Positions 8,663 through 16,955 of a stretch of DNA of 64,000 bases are shown here, piece after piece. A program made the translations under genes and the position numbers. Under the pieces are notes generated by a model, which saw only the letters and a list, made by a program, of their open reading frames with translations, made no database searches and was not told the DNA's origin. Positions within the stretch are counted from its first letter, which is position 1. Every line of letters begins with the position of its first letter. Source of the DNA: Treponema sp. Marseille-Q3903 (lineage in GTDB: Bacteria; Spirochaetota; Spirochaetia; Treponematales; Treponemataceae); the NCBI RefSeq assembly GCF_014334335.1, contig NZ_JACSEU010000001.1, positions 992,001-1,056,000 of the forward strand, in the 5' to 3' direction.

Positions 8663-9334
8663 ATGAAAACAGATTTATGCTTTAAGGCTTTTGTAAAGTT
8701 TTTTTTCGGTGTGATTATCGTAGGGATTTTACTGTTTTTGCCCGCAGGAACATTTTATTATTGGAACGCGTGGTTATTGATGGGAATATTATTTATTCCG
8801 ATGTTTTTTGCGGGAATCGTATTGCTGTTGAAAAATCCGGAATTGCTCAAAAAACGCTTGAATACAAAAGAAGAGCAAGCGGAACAAAGGCTCGTGATAA
8901 AACTGACAGGATTGATGTTTCTTTTGGGATTTATTTTGGCCGGATTGAATTTCCGCTTCGGCTGGATAATAATGCCCGATCGGGTTTCATGGGTCGGTGC
9001 TGCCGTATTTCTTTTTTCATATATGCTTTATGCAGAAGTATTGAGAGAGAATACCTACTTATCGCGAACGGTAGAAGTCCGGAAAGGACAAAAAGTTGTT
9101 GATACCGGATTGTATGGAATTGTTCGCCATCCTTTGTACGGCGTAACGATTCTTTTGTTCCTTTCGGCGCCTTTGGTGCTCGGCTCTATTATATCTTTTG
9201 TTGTTTTTCTTGCATATCCGGTGATTATAGCGAAAAGAATTAAAAATGAAGAAGCCGTCCTTGAAAAAGAATTAAACGGATATGTCGAATATAAAAATAA
9301 AGTAAAATACAAAATCATTCCGTATATTTGGTGA
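8663..9334 (+). CDS. Isoprenylcysteine carboxyl methyltransferase-like membrane protein
   Basis: The product is about 223 residues with four to five membrane helices and the C-terminal signature of the ICMT/phospholipid methyltransferase superfamily: GLYGIVRHPLYG near 151-162, then NEEAVLEKELNGYVEYKNKV. Bacterial members methylate unknown small or lipid substrates; protein prenylation is not implied. GGAGG at 8653-8657 supports the ATG at 8663 rather than the GTG at 8651. It is divergent from the GNAT gene. The product's substrate is unknown. Confidence 0.85.
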   Translation: MKTDLCFKAFVKFFFGVIIVGILLFLPAGTFYYWNAWLLMGILFIPMFFAGIVLLLKNPELLKKRLNTKEEQAEQRLVIKLTGLMFLLGFILAGLNFRFGWIIMPDRVSWVGAAVFLFSYMLYAEVLRENTYLSRTVEVRKGQKVVDTGLYGIVRHPLYGVTILLFLSAPLVLGSIISFVVFLAYPVIIAKRIKNEEAVLEKELNGYVEYKNKVKYKIIPYIW

Positions 9335-9543
9335 GTACTGATTTTACCGTAGGGGGTAGGAACTATCGAATATATTGTCCTGTATGTAAATAGACTGAAT
9401 GGTTTTGTATAAAAAATGCCGCTGAAGAACAAATGAATTTTTCGGATACTCGGTTTAAAAGATTTGTTTGATGGATTTTCTTTTGCGGATTTTTGCCGTA
9501 AAAAAAATATTTACGGATTGGAAAATAAAAACAGGAAAAGATC

Positions 9544-10407
9544 ATGGAATTTACAAGCGATTTTTTGCCGCGCATTGAAGCGCTGAAAACCGCCCTCGAA
9601 GAAGTCGAATCGGTGCTCATCGGAGCGGGCGCGGGACTTTCAACTTCCGCAGGCTTTATCTATTCGGGCGAGCGCTTTGAAAAACATTTTTCGGATTTCC
9701 GTGTAAAGTACGGCATTACCGATATGTATTCGGGAGGGTTTTATCCGTTTAAAACGCTCGAAGAATTTTGGGCGTACTGGAGCCGTCAGATTATGATAAA
9801 CCGCTATACCGATGCGCCCAAACCTGTGTACGAAAATCTGCGCAAACTCGTTGACGGTAAAGATTATTTTGTGCTGACGACGAACGTCGATCACTGCTTT
9901 CAAAAAGCGGGCTTTGATAAAACGCGGCTCTTTTACACGCAGGGCGACTACGGTTTATGGCAGTGCTCCATCCCTTGCCACGACAAAACTTACGACAACG
10001 AAGCGACCGTCCGCAAAATGGTCGAAACGCAAAAAGACATGCGCATTCCGTCCGATTTGATTCCGTACTGTCCGCGCTGCGGAAAACCGATGTCGATGAA
10101 CCTTCGAAGCGATTCAACATTTGTGGAAGATGAAGGCTGGCATAAAGCTTCTGAACGGTACGGAGACTTTATCGCGACTCATAAAAACAAAAAAATACTA
10201 TTTTTGGAACTAGGCGTCGGATCGAACACGCCCGGTATTATCAAATATCCGTTTTGGCGTATGTGCGCCGATAACCCGCGTTCGCTTTACGCGTGCATCA
10301 ATTACGGCGAAGCGTTCTGTCCAGACGAAATCAGCGAGCGCTCGATATGCATAGACGGCGACATTGCAAACGTGCTGAGCTTGCTGGAAAAAATGCGGCG
10401 ATTGTGA
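9544..10407 (+). CDS. Class-M sirtuin (SirTM), protein ADP-ribosyltransferase
   Basis: The 287-residue sirtuin carries the NAD loop GAGAGLSTSAGF (near 27-38), TTNVDHCF with Asn114, and TQGDYG with Gln133 where ordinary sirtuins have the catalytic His. Zinc ligands are Cys141/Cys145 and Cys176/Cys179. The Asn and Gln, 19 apart, match the pair that defines SirTM enzymes, which ADP-ribosylate lipoylated GcvH-like carrier proteins instead of deacetylating. The matching Zn-macrodomain eraser is at 4846. No GcvH-L or lipoate ligase gene is in the window. G+C is higher than in flanking genes, as in the macrodomain gene. AGGAAAAG precedes the ATG. Confidence 0.92.
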   Translation: MEFTSDFLPRIEALKTALEEVESVLIGAGAGLSTSAGFIYSGERFEKHFSDFRVKYGITDMYSGGFYPFKTLEEFWAYWSRQIMINRYTDAPKPVYENLRKLVDGKDYFVLTTNVDHCFQKAGFDKTRLFYTQGDYGLWQCSIPCHDKTYDNEATVRKMVETQKDMRIPSDLIPYCPRCGKPMSMNLRSDSTFVEDEGWHKASERYGDFIATHKNKKILFLELGVGSNTPGIIKYPFWRMCADNPRSLYACINYGEAFCPDEISERSICIDGDIANVLSLLEKMRRL

Positions 10408-10430
10408 TACAGTGCGGTTCGGAGGAAAAT

Positions 10431-11030
10431 ATGGATAACGACACAAAGCAGGAATTCGGCGAGATTGCGCAAAACATTGCGCCCTACGGAATTATGATGG
10501 CGGTTTTCACTTTGTTCTATTCCGTTTGGTTTTGCTTCGCATGGGGCAATCTCGGCAGGATTTTATTCGCGCTGACAGTCGCATACGGCGTATGCATAGT
10601 TTTTTTAAGTATAAAAAATATCAAACACGCAAAGCGTTTTAAAGCGGTTCCGTCCAAAGAAGGAAAAAAGATTGCTAAAAGTATGACTATTGTAAGCGCA
10701 ATCACTTATCCTGCTATGACTGTTTGCGTCGTAATGCTCGTAGCCTTTCATCTTGAAAAACTGATTTTGCCGGCAGTAACTTTTGTTATCGGGCTGCACT
10801 TTATTCCGCTCGGAAAAATCATGAACAGAAAAATCGACTATTTTATCGCGCCTGTTCCGATTGTGTTTTCGCTTGTCGCCTCGTATCTTGCTTTTACGAC
10901 GGCAATATCGTGGGTTGAAGTGTACGCCGTAGCGGGAATCGGCGGAGCTTGTGCGACGATGATTTACGGCGCGTATATGCTGTATGCGTACAAAAAAGTT
11001 GCGCAAAAATACGGCGTGGAATATCCGTAA
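10431..11030 (+). CDS. Polytopic membrane protein, family not recognised
   Basis: GGAGGAAAAT before the ATG at 10431 sets this start; the frame is open further upstream but that part overlaps the sirtuin gene. The 199-residue product has about six hydrophobic segments joined by short charged loops and no visible soluble domain. It begins 23 bases after the SirTM stop and shares its higher G+C, so it probably belongs to the same transcript. I could not assign a family; a role linked to the sirtuin is only suggested by position. Confidence 0.75.
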   Translation: MDNDTKQEFGEIAQNIAPYGIMMAVFTLFYSVWFCFAWGNLGRILFALTVAYGVCIVFLSIKNIKHAKRFKAVPSKEGKKIAKSMTIVSAITYPAMTVCVVMLVAFHLEKLILPAVTFVIGLHFIPLGKIMNRKIDYFIAPVPIVFSLVASYLAFTTAISWVEVYAVAGIGGACATMIYGAYMLYAYKKVAQKYGVEYP

Positions 11031-11090
11031 AAAAGCCTTAACACGGATTTTCATATTTTTTATAATTGATACTGATAACAAGGAAAATTT

Positions 11091-11771
11091 ATGAACGGAT
11101 TTATTTTAGTGATAATAAAATTATTAATCGGTTTTTTTGCTTTGATACTGATAATAAATATTTCGGGAAAAAGGAATCTGGCTCCCTCATCAGTCGGTGA
11201 CCAAGTGCAAAATTACGTGCTCGGCGGTCTTATCGGCAGCGTGATTTATAACAATAATATTCGATTATTGGATTATATAGGGGTTTTATGTATTTGGTGT
11301 ATACTTGTATTGGCTGTAAAATGGATAAAAACACATAATATTAAAGCGAAACAAGTTATAGACGGGAAAGCGTTAATAATTATCGATGACGGTAAAATTA
11401 ATATTGAAAATTGTGAAAAAGCGGGTTTATCCGCTCACGATGTATCTTTTAAGCTTCGAACAAAAAACGTTTATTCAACAAAAGACGTAAAAAGAGCTAT
11501 TGTGGAGCAAAACGGTCAATTGATCATTATACTTCCGGGAGAAGAAAATCCGAAGTTTCCTCTGATAACAGACGGGCAGTTGCGAGAGGATATTTTGACC
11601 GTGATAGGCAAAAGTGAGCAATGGCTGATTGAAGAAATTAAAAAACATGGATTAAATAAATACAGCGATGTATTTTTGGGCGAATATGTGGATGGAAAGC
11701 TGATACTGACAGCATATCCGCCTCAAGAACAAGCAAAGAAACGCAAGAAAATATGGGAATTGTACAAGTGA
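11091..11771 (+). CDS. DUF421/YetF-domain membrane protein
   Basis: The 226-residue protein matches the DUF421 family: two to three N-terminal membrane helices with GKRNLAPSSVGDQVQNYVLG near 25-44, then a cytoplasmic YetF domain (LIIIDDGKINIENCEKAGLSAHDVSFKLRTK) that ends in a basic tail. YetF-like proteins in Bacillus affect spore or envelope traits, but no biochemical activity is established. The codon use is more AT-rich than in the sirtuin segment just upstream, so the accessory block may end near 11.05 kb. AAGGAAAATTT precedes the ATG. Confidence 0.85.
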   Translation: MNGFILVIIKLLIGFFALILIINISGKRNLAPSSVGDQVQNYVLGGLIGSVIYNNNIRLLDYIGVLCIWCILVLAVKWIKTHNIKAKQVIDGKALIIIDDGKINIENCEKAGLSAHDVSFKLRTKNVYSTKDVKRAIVEQNGQLIIILPGEENPKFPLITDGQLREDILTVIGKSEQWLIEEIKKHGLNKYSDVFLGEYVDGKLILTAYPPQEQAKKRKKIWELYK

Positions 11772-11861
11772 GCGCCTATTCGGTGTTGACAGTCTGTTTT
11801 GAGTTTTAGATAAATAATTTATCAGCACTGTCTAAACCGGAGCGCTCTGGAGGAATAAAAA

Positions 11862-12797
11862 ATGAAGAGAGTTTTTTTATTGTGTTTGTTGGTATTTTTT
11901 ACTTTTCAATTTTATTCCAAAGATATTAAATTGGAATTGGAATACAGAAAATACTTTGGAACTGTCGCCAAAACAACAATCAATGATGATAATTTAAACA
12001 TAAGATTAAAACCATCCACATCATCATTGAAAGTTGGAATGCTAAAAAAAGGTGATGTAGTTACGATAACAGGCTATTCAGATAAAAGAGATCTAATCGA
12101 TGGTTTCTATGGATATTGGCTGAAAATCCAGATTGAAAAAAATGATATTATAAAAGATTATGCCTTTGACAATTTCGGATGGTATGGATGGATTTTTTCA
12201 AAATATGTTGATATTGATCCAACTGTTGATGTAAGCACTTTTCGTGTTATCAAAGAAAATCCGAAAACCAAATCAACAAGTTTATCACTGGAGTTAGAAA
12301 TCGATAGGAACGGGCAAAAATCAATAGTAAAAGTATATCCAGAAAAGTTTTCAACGCAGGAATCATACTGTTTTGTTTGGTCTGATGACATCGAAGGATT
12401 CCTATATTCGGATCCTGTTGGAACTTTTAGATGGAATCCTAAAACAAATGAAATTACACATATTACAGATATGGGATTTTATTGCGAGTCGGCATGGTGT
12501 ATTGCTTCTGATGATGGAAAATATTTGTTCCAAGATTTCGGTACAAGTCCAGGAATTAGGAGTTTTTCTATTTACAGTATAGAAACAAATAAGTGTTTAT
12601 ACAGTGGCAACTATTTGCATGATTTGGAATATGATGGAAAAACAATCATCATCGCAAACGAATCCTATGACGAGGAATATCTAAAGACTTTACCGCCGGA
12701 AGAGGCAAAATATGCACAGGTTATCGCGCGATATAAATTAAACTTGAATAATTTTCGTAAAGAATTTTTAGATTACACAGTAACTCATATGCAATAA
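11862..12797 (+). CDS. Exported SH3-domain protein
   Basis: The 311-residue product starts with a signal peptide (MKRVFLLCLLVFFTFQFYSK). An SH3b domain follows, recognisable by NLNIRLKPSTSSLKVGMLKKGDVVTI (split here as two parts of one strand pair near 44-70) and the closing GWIFSKYVD near 105. The remaining 190 residues look like a WD/propeller-like or lipoprotein C-terminal domain without a known name. Such proteins are common in treponemes and are expected in the periplasm, often bound to peptidoglycan. GGAGG lies before the ATG. No enzyme motif was seen. Confidence 0.82.
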   Translation: MKRVFLLCLLVFFTFQFYSKDIKLELEYRKYFGTVAKTTINDDNLNIRLKPSTSSLKVGMLKKGDVVTITGYSDKRDLIDGFYGYWLKIQIEKNDIIKDYAFDNFGWYGWIFSKYVDIDPTVDVSTFRVIKENPKTKSTSLSLELEIDRNGQKSIVKVYPEKFSTQESYCFVWSDDIEGFLYSDPVGTFRWNPKTNEITHITDMGFYCESAWCIASDDGKYLFQDFGTSPGIRSFSIYSIETNKCLYSGNYLHDLEYDGKTIIIANESYDEEYLKTLPPEEAKYAQVIARYKLNLNNFRKEFLDYTVTHMQ

Positions 12798-12909
12798 TCT
12801 TGTATAACATGAAGTTAGCCGCTGTCTGCAGATTTTAAGGCATGTGATAGTGTTTATTCACTCTGCTTCAATCAGGAAATTCGACAATCTGACAATAATA
12901 ACCCCAATA

Positions 12910-12938
12910 TCGACAAATGCTTTCTTATGAGATATATT
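12910..12938 (+). promoter_or_regulatory. Promoter of the glycosyltransferase gene, leaderless layout
   Basis: TCGACA at 12910-12915 and TATATT at 12933-12938 are 17 bp apart. Only 6 nt separate the -10 from the ATG at 12945, and there is no ribosome-binding site, so transcription should start at or next to the start codon. Confidence 0.6.
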
Positions 12939-12944
12939 CTAAAT

Positions 12945-14171
12945 ATGAACATAGCGATGTTTACAGATGCTTATTTTCCTAGAATCAACGGCGTCACAAT
13001 TTCTGTCAAATCTTATGCGACAGAACTCACTAAACTTGGTCACAAAGTCTGTATTGTCTGCCTTGAATATTCTGAAGAGCAGCAAAAAAGTGCAATTTTT
13101 GATGAAAAGAGTGAAGATGAAAAGTCTCCGTTCAGTGTAATCCGTATCCCGTCGATGGGAATTATATGGTCAAAAGAAGACAGAATGGTGCGGCTCGATA
13201 AGTGGCATTTCCTGAAAGAAAAAATGAAAGTTTTTCAACCTGATATCATTCACATAAATTCGGAATGGACAATCGGTTATTTGGGAACTCTTTATTCGAG
13301 AAAAGCTAAAATCCCTATTGTCTTTACCTTTCATACGTTTTTAGAAGAATATCTTATGAATTACGTAAATTTTATCCCGCAGGGGTCAATGCAAAAACTC
13401 GGTCGGGATATAGTAAAATTTTATCTCAAAAAAGCAGAACTCATTATTGCTCCTACAAAGCGAATCGAAAAGGTTGTGCATGAATACGGAATCGAAAAGG
13501 ATACGTTTTTGCTTCCTACCGGGATTCCTTCTAATCTTATAAAATTCGACAAAAATCAAAACAAATGCATAAAAGCTGCATTGTTCAAGAAATTTCCGTT
13601 ATTAAAAAACAAAAATATCTTGCTCTATGTCGGTCGTGTTGTAAAAGAAAAAAATCTGACATTTTTATATGATGTTCTTGAAAAAATCAAACAGTCAGAT
13701 AAAAACTCTGCTCTTCTTTTTGTCGGCGGCGGACCATTCCTTGAGGAGCTTAAGGAAATTGCTGCATCAAGAGGTCTTAAAAAAGATGTCGTTTTTACAG
13801 GCTATGCTGCGTATAAAGATTTGATTTATTTTTACAAAATGGCTAGTGTTTTTGTTTTTCCGAGCCTGACAGAAACTCAGGGGCTTGTCACGATAGAGGC
13901 TATGACAGCAGGGCTTCCTGTTGTTGCCATTGGAGAAATGGGCACTGTTGACGTTATGCGTGGCGATAACGGCGGTTTTATGGTTTCAAACGATGTGGAC
14001 GAGTTTGCTTCTAAAGTACACATTCTGCTGAACGACAAAAAGATTTACAGCCGGAAAAAAGCTGATGCAATTGAATGGGCAAAGAGATGGTCTATAGAAA
14101 CATTGACGCCAAAGCTTGTCGATTGTTACAAAAAAGCAATCGATAATTTCAAAAAAAATCACTCGTCATGA
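12945..14171 (+). CDS. Family-4 glycosyltransferase
   Basis: The protein of about 408 residues has the GT-B fold of family GT4. The N-terminal MNIAMFTDAYFPRINGV is the acceptor-side start of the fold, and the C-terminal half holds LYVGRVVKEKNL, LFVGGGPFLEELK and the E-x7-E donor site in TETQGLVTIEAM. The closest described functions are lipid glycosyltransferases such as diacylglycerol glucosyltransferases, so glycolipid synthesis is likely but not certain. The Met at 12945 fits family starts and the promoter spacing; an in-frame Met at 12927 would lie inside the -10 region. It is not in an obvious operon. Confidence 0.88.
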   Translation: MNIAMFTDAYFPRINGVTISVKSYATELTKLGHKVCIVCLEYSEEQQKSAIFDEKSEDEKSPFSVIRIPSMGIIWSKEDRMVRLDKWHFLKEKMKVFQPDIIHINSEWTIGYLGTLYSRKAKIPIVFTFHTFLEEYLMNYVNFIPQGSMQKLGRDIVKFYLKKAELIIAPTKRIEKVVHEYGIEKDTFLLPTGIPSNLIKFDKNQNKCIKAALFKKFPLLKNKNILLYVGRVVKEKNLTFLYDVLEKIKQSDKNSALLFVGGGPFLEELKEIAASRGLKKDVVFTGYAAYKDLIYFYKMASVFVFPSLTETQGLVTIEAMTAGLPVVAIGEMGTVDVMRGDNGGFMVSNDVDEFASKVHILLNDKKIYSRKKADAIEWAKRWSIETLTPKLVDCYKKAIDNFKKNHSS

Positions 14172-14205
14172 CTTCTCATTTTAGCGTTCTATAATATGTC
14201 TTGCA

Positions 14206-14948
14206 GTGTTTATATTCGCCTACATAGTCTGGCACACTGAACAAAATTTACAATTTCAGATTGAAGAGAAAACGAGAGAAGTGAAATCTAAAAATGAAAA
14301 ACTTGTATCTCTTCAGAGCCGAATAATCAACAGTCTTGCAAGCCTTGTAGAAAATAGAGATGAAGATACTGGAAACCACATTTTAAGGACAAGCGCTTAC
14401 GTCGAAATTATCGCAAGAAAAGCGTTTGAACATGGACTTTGGAGCGAAACTATAGATGAACACTATATAGAACTGATAAAAAGCGCTGCCCCTATGCACG
14501 ATGTTGGAAAAATTGTTGTACCTAACCACATACTTAAAAGGCCCGAGAAACTGACTGCAGAAGAGTTTGAGCAGCTGAAACTTCACACGACAGAAGGAAA
14601 ACGCATAATTGAAGAGATAATAGGCATGACAGAAAATAAAAATTATATAAAAATCGCTTCTGAAATTGCGACGAGCCACCACGAGAGATGGGATGGAAGC
14701 GGGTATCCTTATCAATATGCAAAAGAAGAAATTCCTCTTTCAGCGCGAATTATGGCAATTGAGACGTCTTTGATGCTTTAGTTTCCACTGCTGTTACAAA
14801 AAAGCAATCGATAAGTAAGACGCCTTTCGCATCATACTTTCGCATCATAAAAGAAGATTTGGGAACTCATTTTGATCCAAATCTTGTGGGACTGTTTATG
14901 GAAGCTAGGTTTGAAGTTGAGAAAATTCTTGCGGCGTATTCAGAATAG
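14206..14948 (+). pseudogene. HD-GYP-type phosphodiesterase remnant
   Basis: The frame encodes a coiled coil then a HD-GYP domain: NRDEDTGNHILRTS, MHDVGKIVVP and HHERWDGSGYP are all present, i.e. metal site and GYP motif. The N-terminus is cut off just after a possible membrane helix and has no proper start. At 14761 one base is missing (GCA-GAC expected after ATT), which shifts the frame and gives a stop at 14779-14781. The other frame continues with DVFDALV and THFDPNLV to 14948. The 23-bp string that begins TGTTACAAAAAAGC occurs both at the end of the glycosyltransferase gene (14126) and inside this gene (14792). The gene is probably dead. Confidence 0.85.
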
Positions 14949-14967
14949 TTTTATACTGTGGTGGAGT

Positions 14968-15825
14968 ATGATAAAGACTTGTGTAAAAAATGAAGGATTT
15001 GAGGGAATCTTTCTTACAGGAAACGGAAATAAAGACAAAGTTTTGATAGTGATGTCTGGCTCAAACGGCGGTATGCGCGTTACAAAAAAATGCGCGGAGT
15101 TTTATGATAAAAATGGAATTCCTGCCTTAGCGCTCGCTTTGTTTGCCACAAAAGAAACTCAGCCTTTTTTAGACAGAGTTCCCGTTGAATATGTAGAAAA
15201 TGCTATAAAATGGCTCAAAGATAAAGGATACAAGAAAATTGGAATAGACGGTATGTCGAAGGGAAGCGAAATGGCGCTTGTCGCCGCATCAAAATTTCCT
15301 GAAATCTCCTGTGTGATAGCTCGAGTACCATCTTATTTTGTAAGCGAAGGATTGATTGGAAAAAAAAATAAAAAGCCATCAGGAACATCATGTTGGAGTT
15401 ATCATGGGGAGCAGTTGCCTTTTGCTCCATACAAAACAAAAACATTTGATGTTCTAAAAATGCTGAGGGAAAAAAAGGAATTTTACATCCTCCCCTTTAA
15501 CAAAGATAAAGACATCACTCCCGAAAGCCTGATAAAAATAGAAAGCATCAATGCTCCAATTCTGATTCTTTCTTCAAAACATGACACAGTATGGCCTTCT
15601 TATGAATATGCTTTACATATAGAAAACAAATTGAAAGAAATAAACTATCCATATAAATACAAGCACATAGCTTACAATCATCTGAGTCATCTTTTATTGA
15701 CAAAATTGCCGTTCATCTATAAACTTGCCTTCAAATCTGAAAGAAAAAACATGGCGGCGTGTGCTGATGAAAGAAAAAATCTAAGCCACGAACTTATAAG
15801 TTGGGTTTACGACGTTTGGGAATAA
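14968..15825 (+). CDS. BAAT-type alpha/beta hydrolase (acyl-CoA thioesterase/acyltransferase family)
   Basis: The product is about 285 residues. It resembles the C-terminal hydrolase domain of bile-acid-CoA:amino-acid acyltransferase/acyl-CoA thioesterases: GSNGGM near 31, nucleophile elbow GMSKGS (Ser near 93), the ILILSSKHDTVWPS Asp region and a final NHLSHL His. The start at 14968 is chosen because the homologous protein at 23998 begins at the same point; the longer frame runs back into the HD-GYP remnant. Acyl substrate is unknown. GTGGAG is very close to the ATG, so initiation may be weak. Confidence 0.8.
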   Translation: MIKTCVKNEGFEGIFLTGNGNKDKVLIVMSGSNGGMRVTKKCAEFYDKNGIPALALALFATKETQPFLDRVPVEYVENAIKWLKDKGYKKIGIDGMSKGSEMALVAASKFPEISCVIARVPSYFVSEGLIGKKNKKPSGTSCWSYHGEQLPFAPYKTKTFDVLKMLREKKEFYILPFNKDKDITPESLIKIESINAPILILSSKHDTVWPSYEYALHIENKLKEINYPYKYKHIAYNHLSHLLLTKLPFIYKLAFKSERKNMAACADERKNLSHELISWVYDVWE

Positions 15826-15858
15826 TCGATATGAATATATTCACTTTAAAGGAAAACA

Positions 15859-16746
15859 ATGAATAAAACAAACAATAGAACAATTCTTGTTGCGGGAGCT
15901 ACAGGCTATCTCGGACGTTTTGTAGTAGCAGAGCTACACCAACGCGGTTTTAAGGTTCGTGCAATCACACGAAATCGCGAGCGAGCAGAATCTTTAGGAC
16001 CTTGGGGGGCTCCATCATTGGATGGACTAGTTGATGATTGGGCAATCGGGGAAGTAACGAATTCAGAATTTATTGCCAATGTTGCAGAAGGTGTTGACGA
16101 TGTCATATCTACTTTGGGGGTGACAAAGCAGAAGGCTAACCCTTGGGATATCGACTACAAAGCCAATCTTTCTATCCTTCATTCTTCGGAAAAGCACGGC
16201 GTCAAGAACTTCTGCTTTGTCAATGTCATTGAGGGCAACAAATGCCCGGCTCAGTTGACTCGTGCAAAGACTGCTTTTGCTCAAGAACTGGTTTCTTCCC
16301 AGATATCTAGTCAGATTATTAATCCTCCCGGATACTTTTCCGACATGACACAGATTCTTCAGATGGCTAGAAAAGGTCGTGTTTTTCTTTTCTCCCCTAA
16401 AACTATTATTAACCCCATTCACGGTGCCGATCTCGCAAAGTTCTGCATCGACCGTTTGCTTGATGGGAATAAGGGCTCATGGAATGTGGGAGGTCCAGAG
16501 GTATTTACTTGGCAAGAACTCGCTGAGTGTGCTTTTCAGGCTCTAGGTAGACCTGTAAGAGTTGCAACTATTTCTCCAGCAGTTTTGCCACCTATCATTG
16601 GCATTCTTAGACTCTTCAATAAAAGGATGGCAGACACAATGAGATTTGTTTCGTGGAGTATGATTCACGATTGTGTAGGGAAATCTTTCGGCACTCATAG
16701 GCTGCTAAACTTTTACAAAGATATTGTCAAAAAAAGTGATTATTAG
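15859..16746 (+). CDS. NmrA/SDR-type NAD(P)-binding protein
   Basis: The 295-residue product is an atypical short-chain dehydrogenase-like protein with an N-terminal dinucleotide-binding motif VAGATGYLGR (near 11-20) and ITRNRERAESLG, consistent with NADP binding. The usual YxxxK catalytic pair is not in place, as in NmrA-like sensors and some epimerase relatives. C-terminal WNVGGPEVFTWQELAECAFQ is typical of NAD(P)H-binding relatives of complex-I assembly factors and cinnamoyl reductases. Codons differ slightly from the neighbours (more CTC, GCC, GGC), which fits acquisition. AAAGGAAAAC precedes the ATG. Confidence 0.82.
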   Translation: MNKTNNRTILVAGATGYLGRFVVAELHQRGFKVRAITRNRERAESLGPWGAPSLDGLVDDWAIGEVTNSEFIANVAEGVDDVISTLGVTKQKANPWDIDYKANLSILHSSEKHGVKNFCFVNVIEGNKCPAQLTRAKTAFAQELVSSQISSQIINPPGYFSDMTQILQMARKGRVFLFSPKTIINPIHGADLAKFCIDRLLDGNKGSWNVGGPEVFTWQELAECAFQALGRPVRVATISPAVLPPIIGILRLFNKRMADTMRFVSWSMIHDCVGKSFGTHRLLNFYKDIVKKSDY

Positions 16747-16805
16747 ATACTGAAAATAAATTCTTCACATTGGGTGTTGCTTCAAAAACTTCACATAAGC
16801 ACATA

Positions 16806-16844
16806 AAAAAACGCGATAGAGTTTTAATTACTATGGCGTTTTTT
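16806..16844 (+). terminator. Rho-independent terminator
   Basis: Arms AAAAAACGCGATAG (16806-16819) and CTATGGCGTTTTTT (16831-16844) pair almost fully, with an 11-nt loop and further T residues behind. It ends the SDR transcript and may act on both strands. Confidence 0.8.
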
Positions 16845-16955
16845 TTATATTATTATAAAAAACGCATTTTTTTTGATTTTAAAACGATGTGATAAAAAAA
16901 TATATTTTTCTTATCTGTTGGTGTATAATTATTAAAAAAATGACGGAGTGCAAAT

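Noticed and set aside
10293-10430. Longer N-terminus for the membrane protein after the sirtuin
   Set aside because: It would overlap the sirtuin gene by over 100 bases, whereas GGAGG directly precedes the ATG at 10431.
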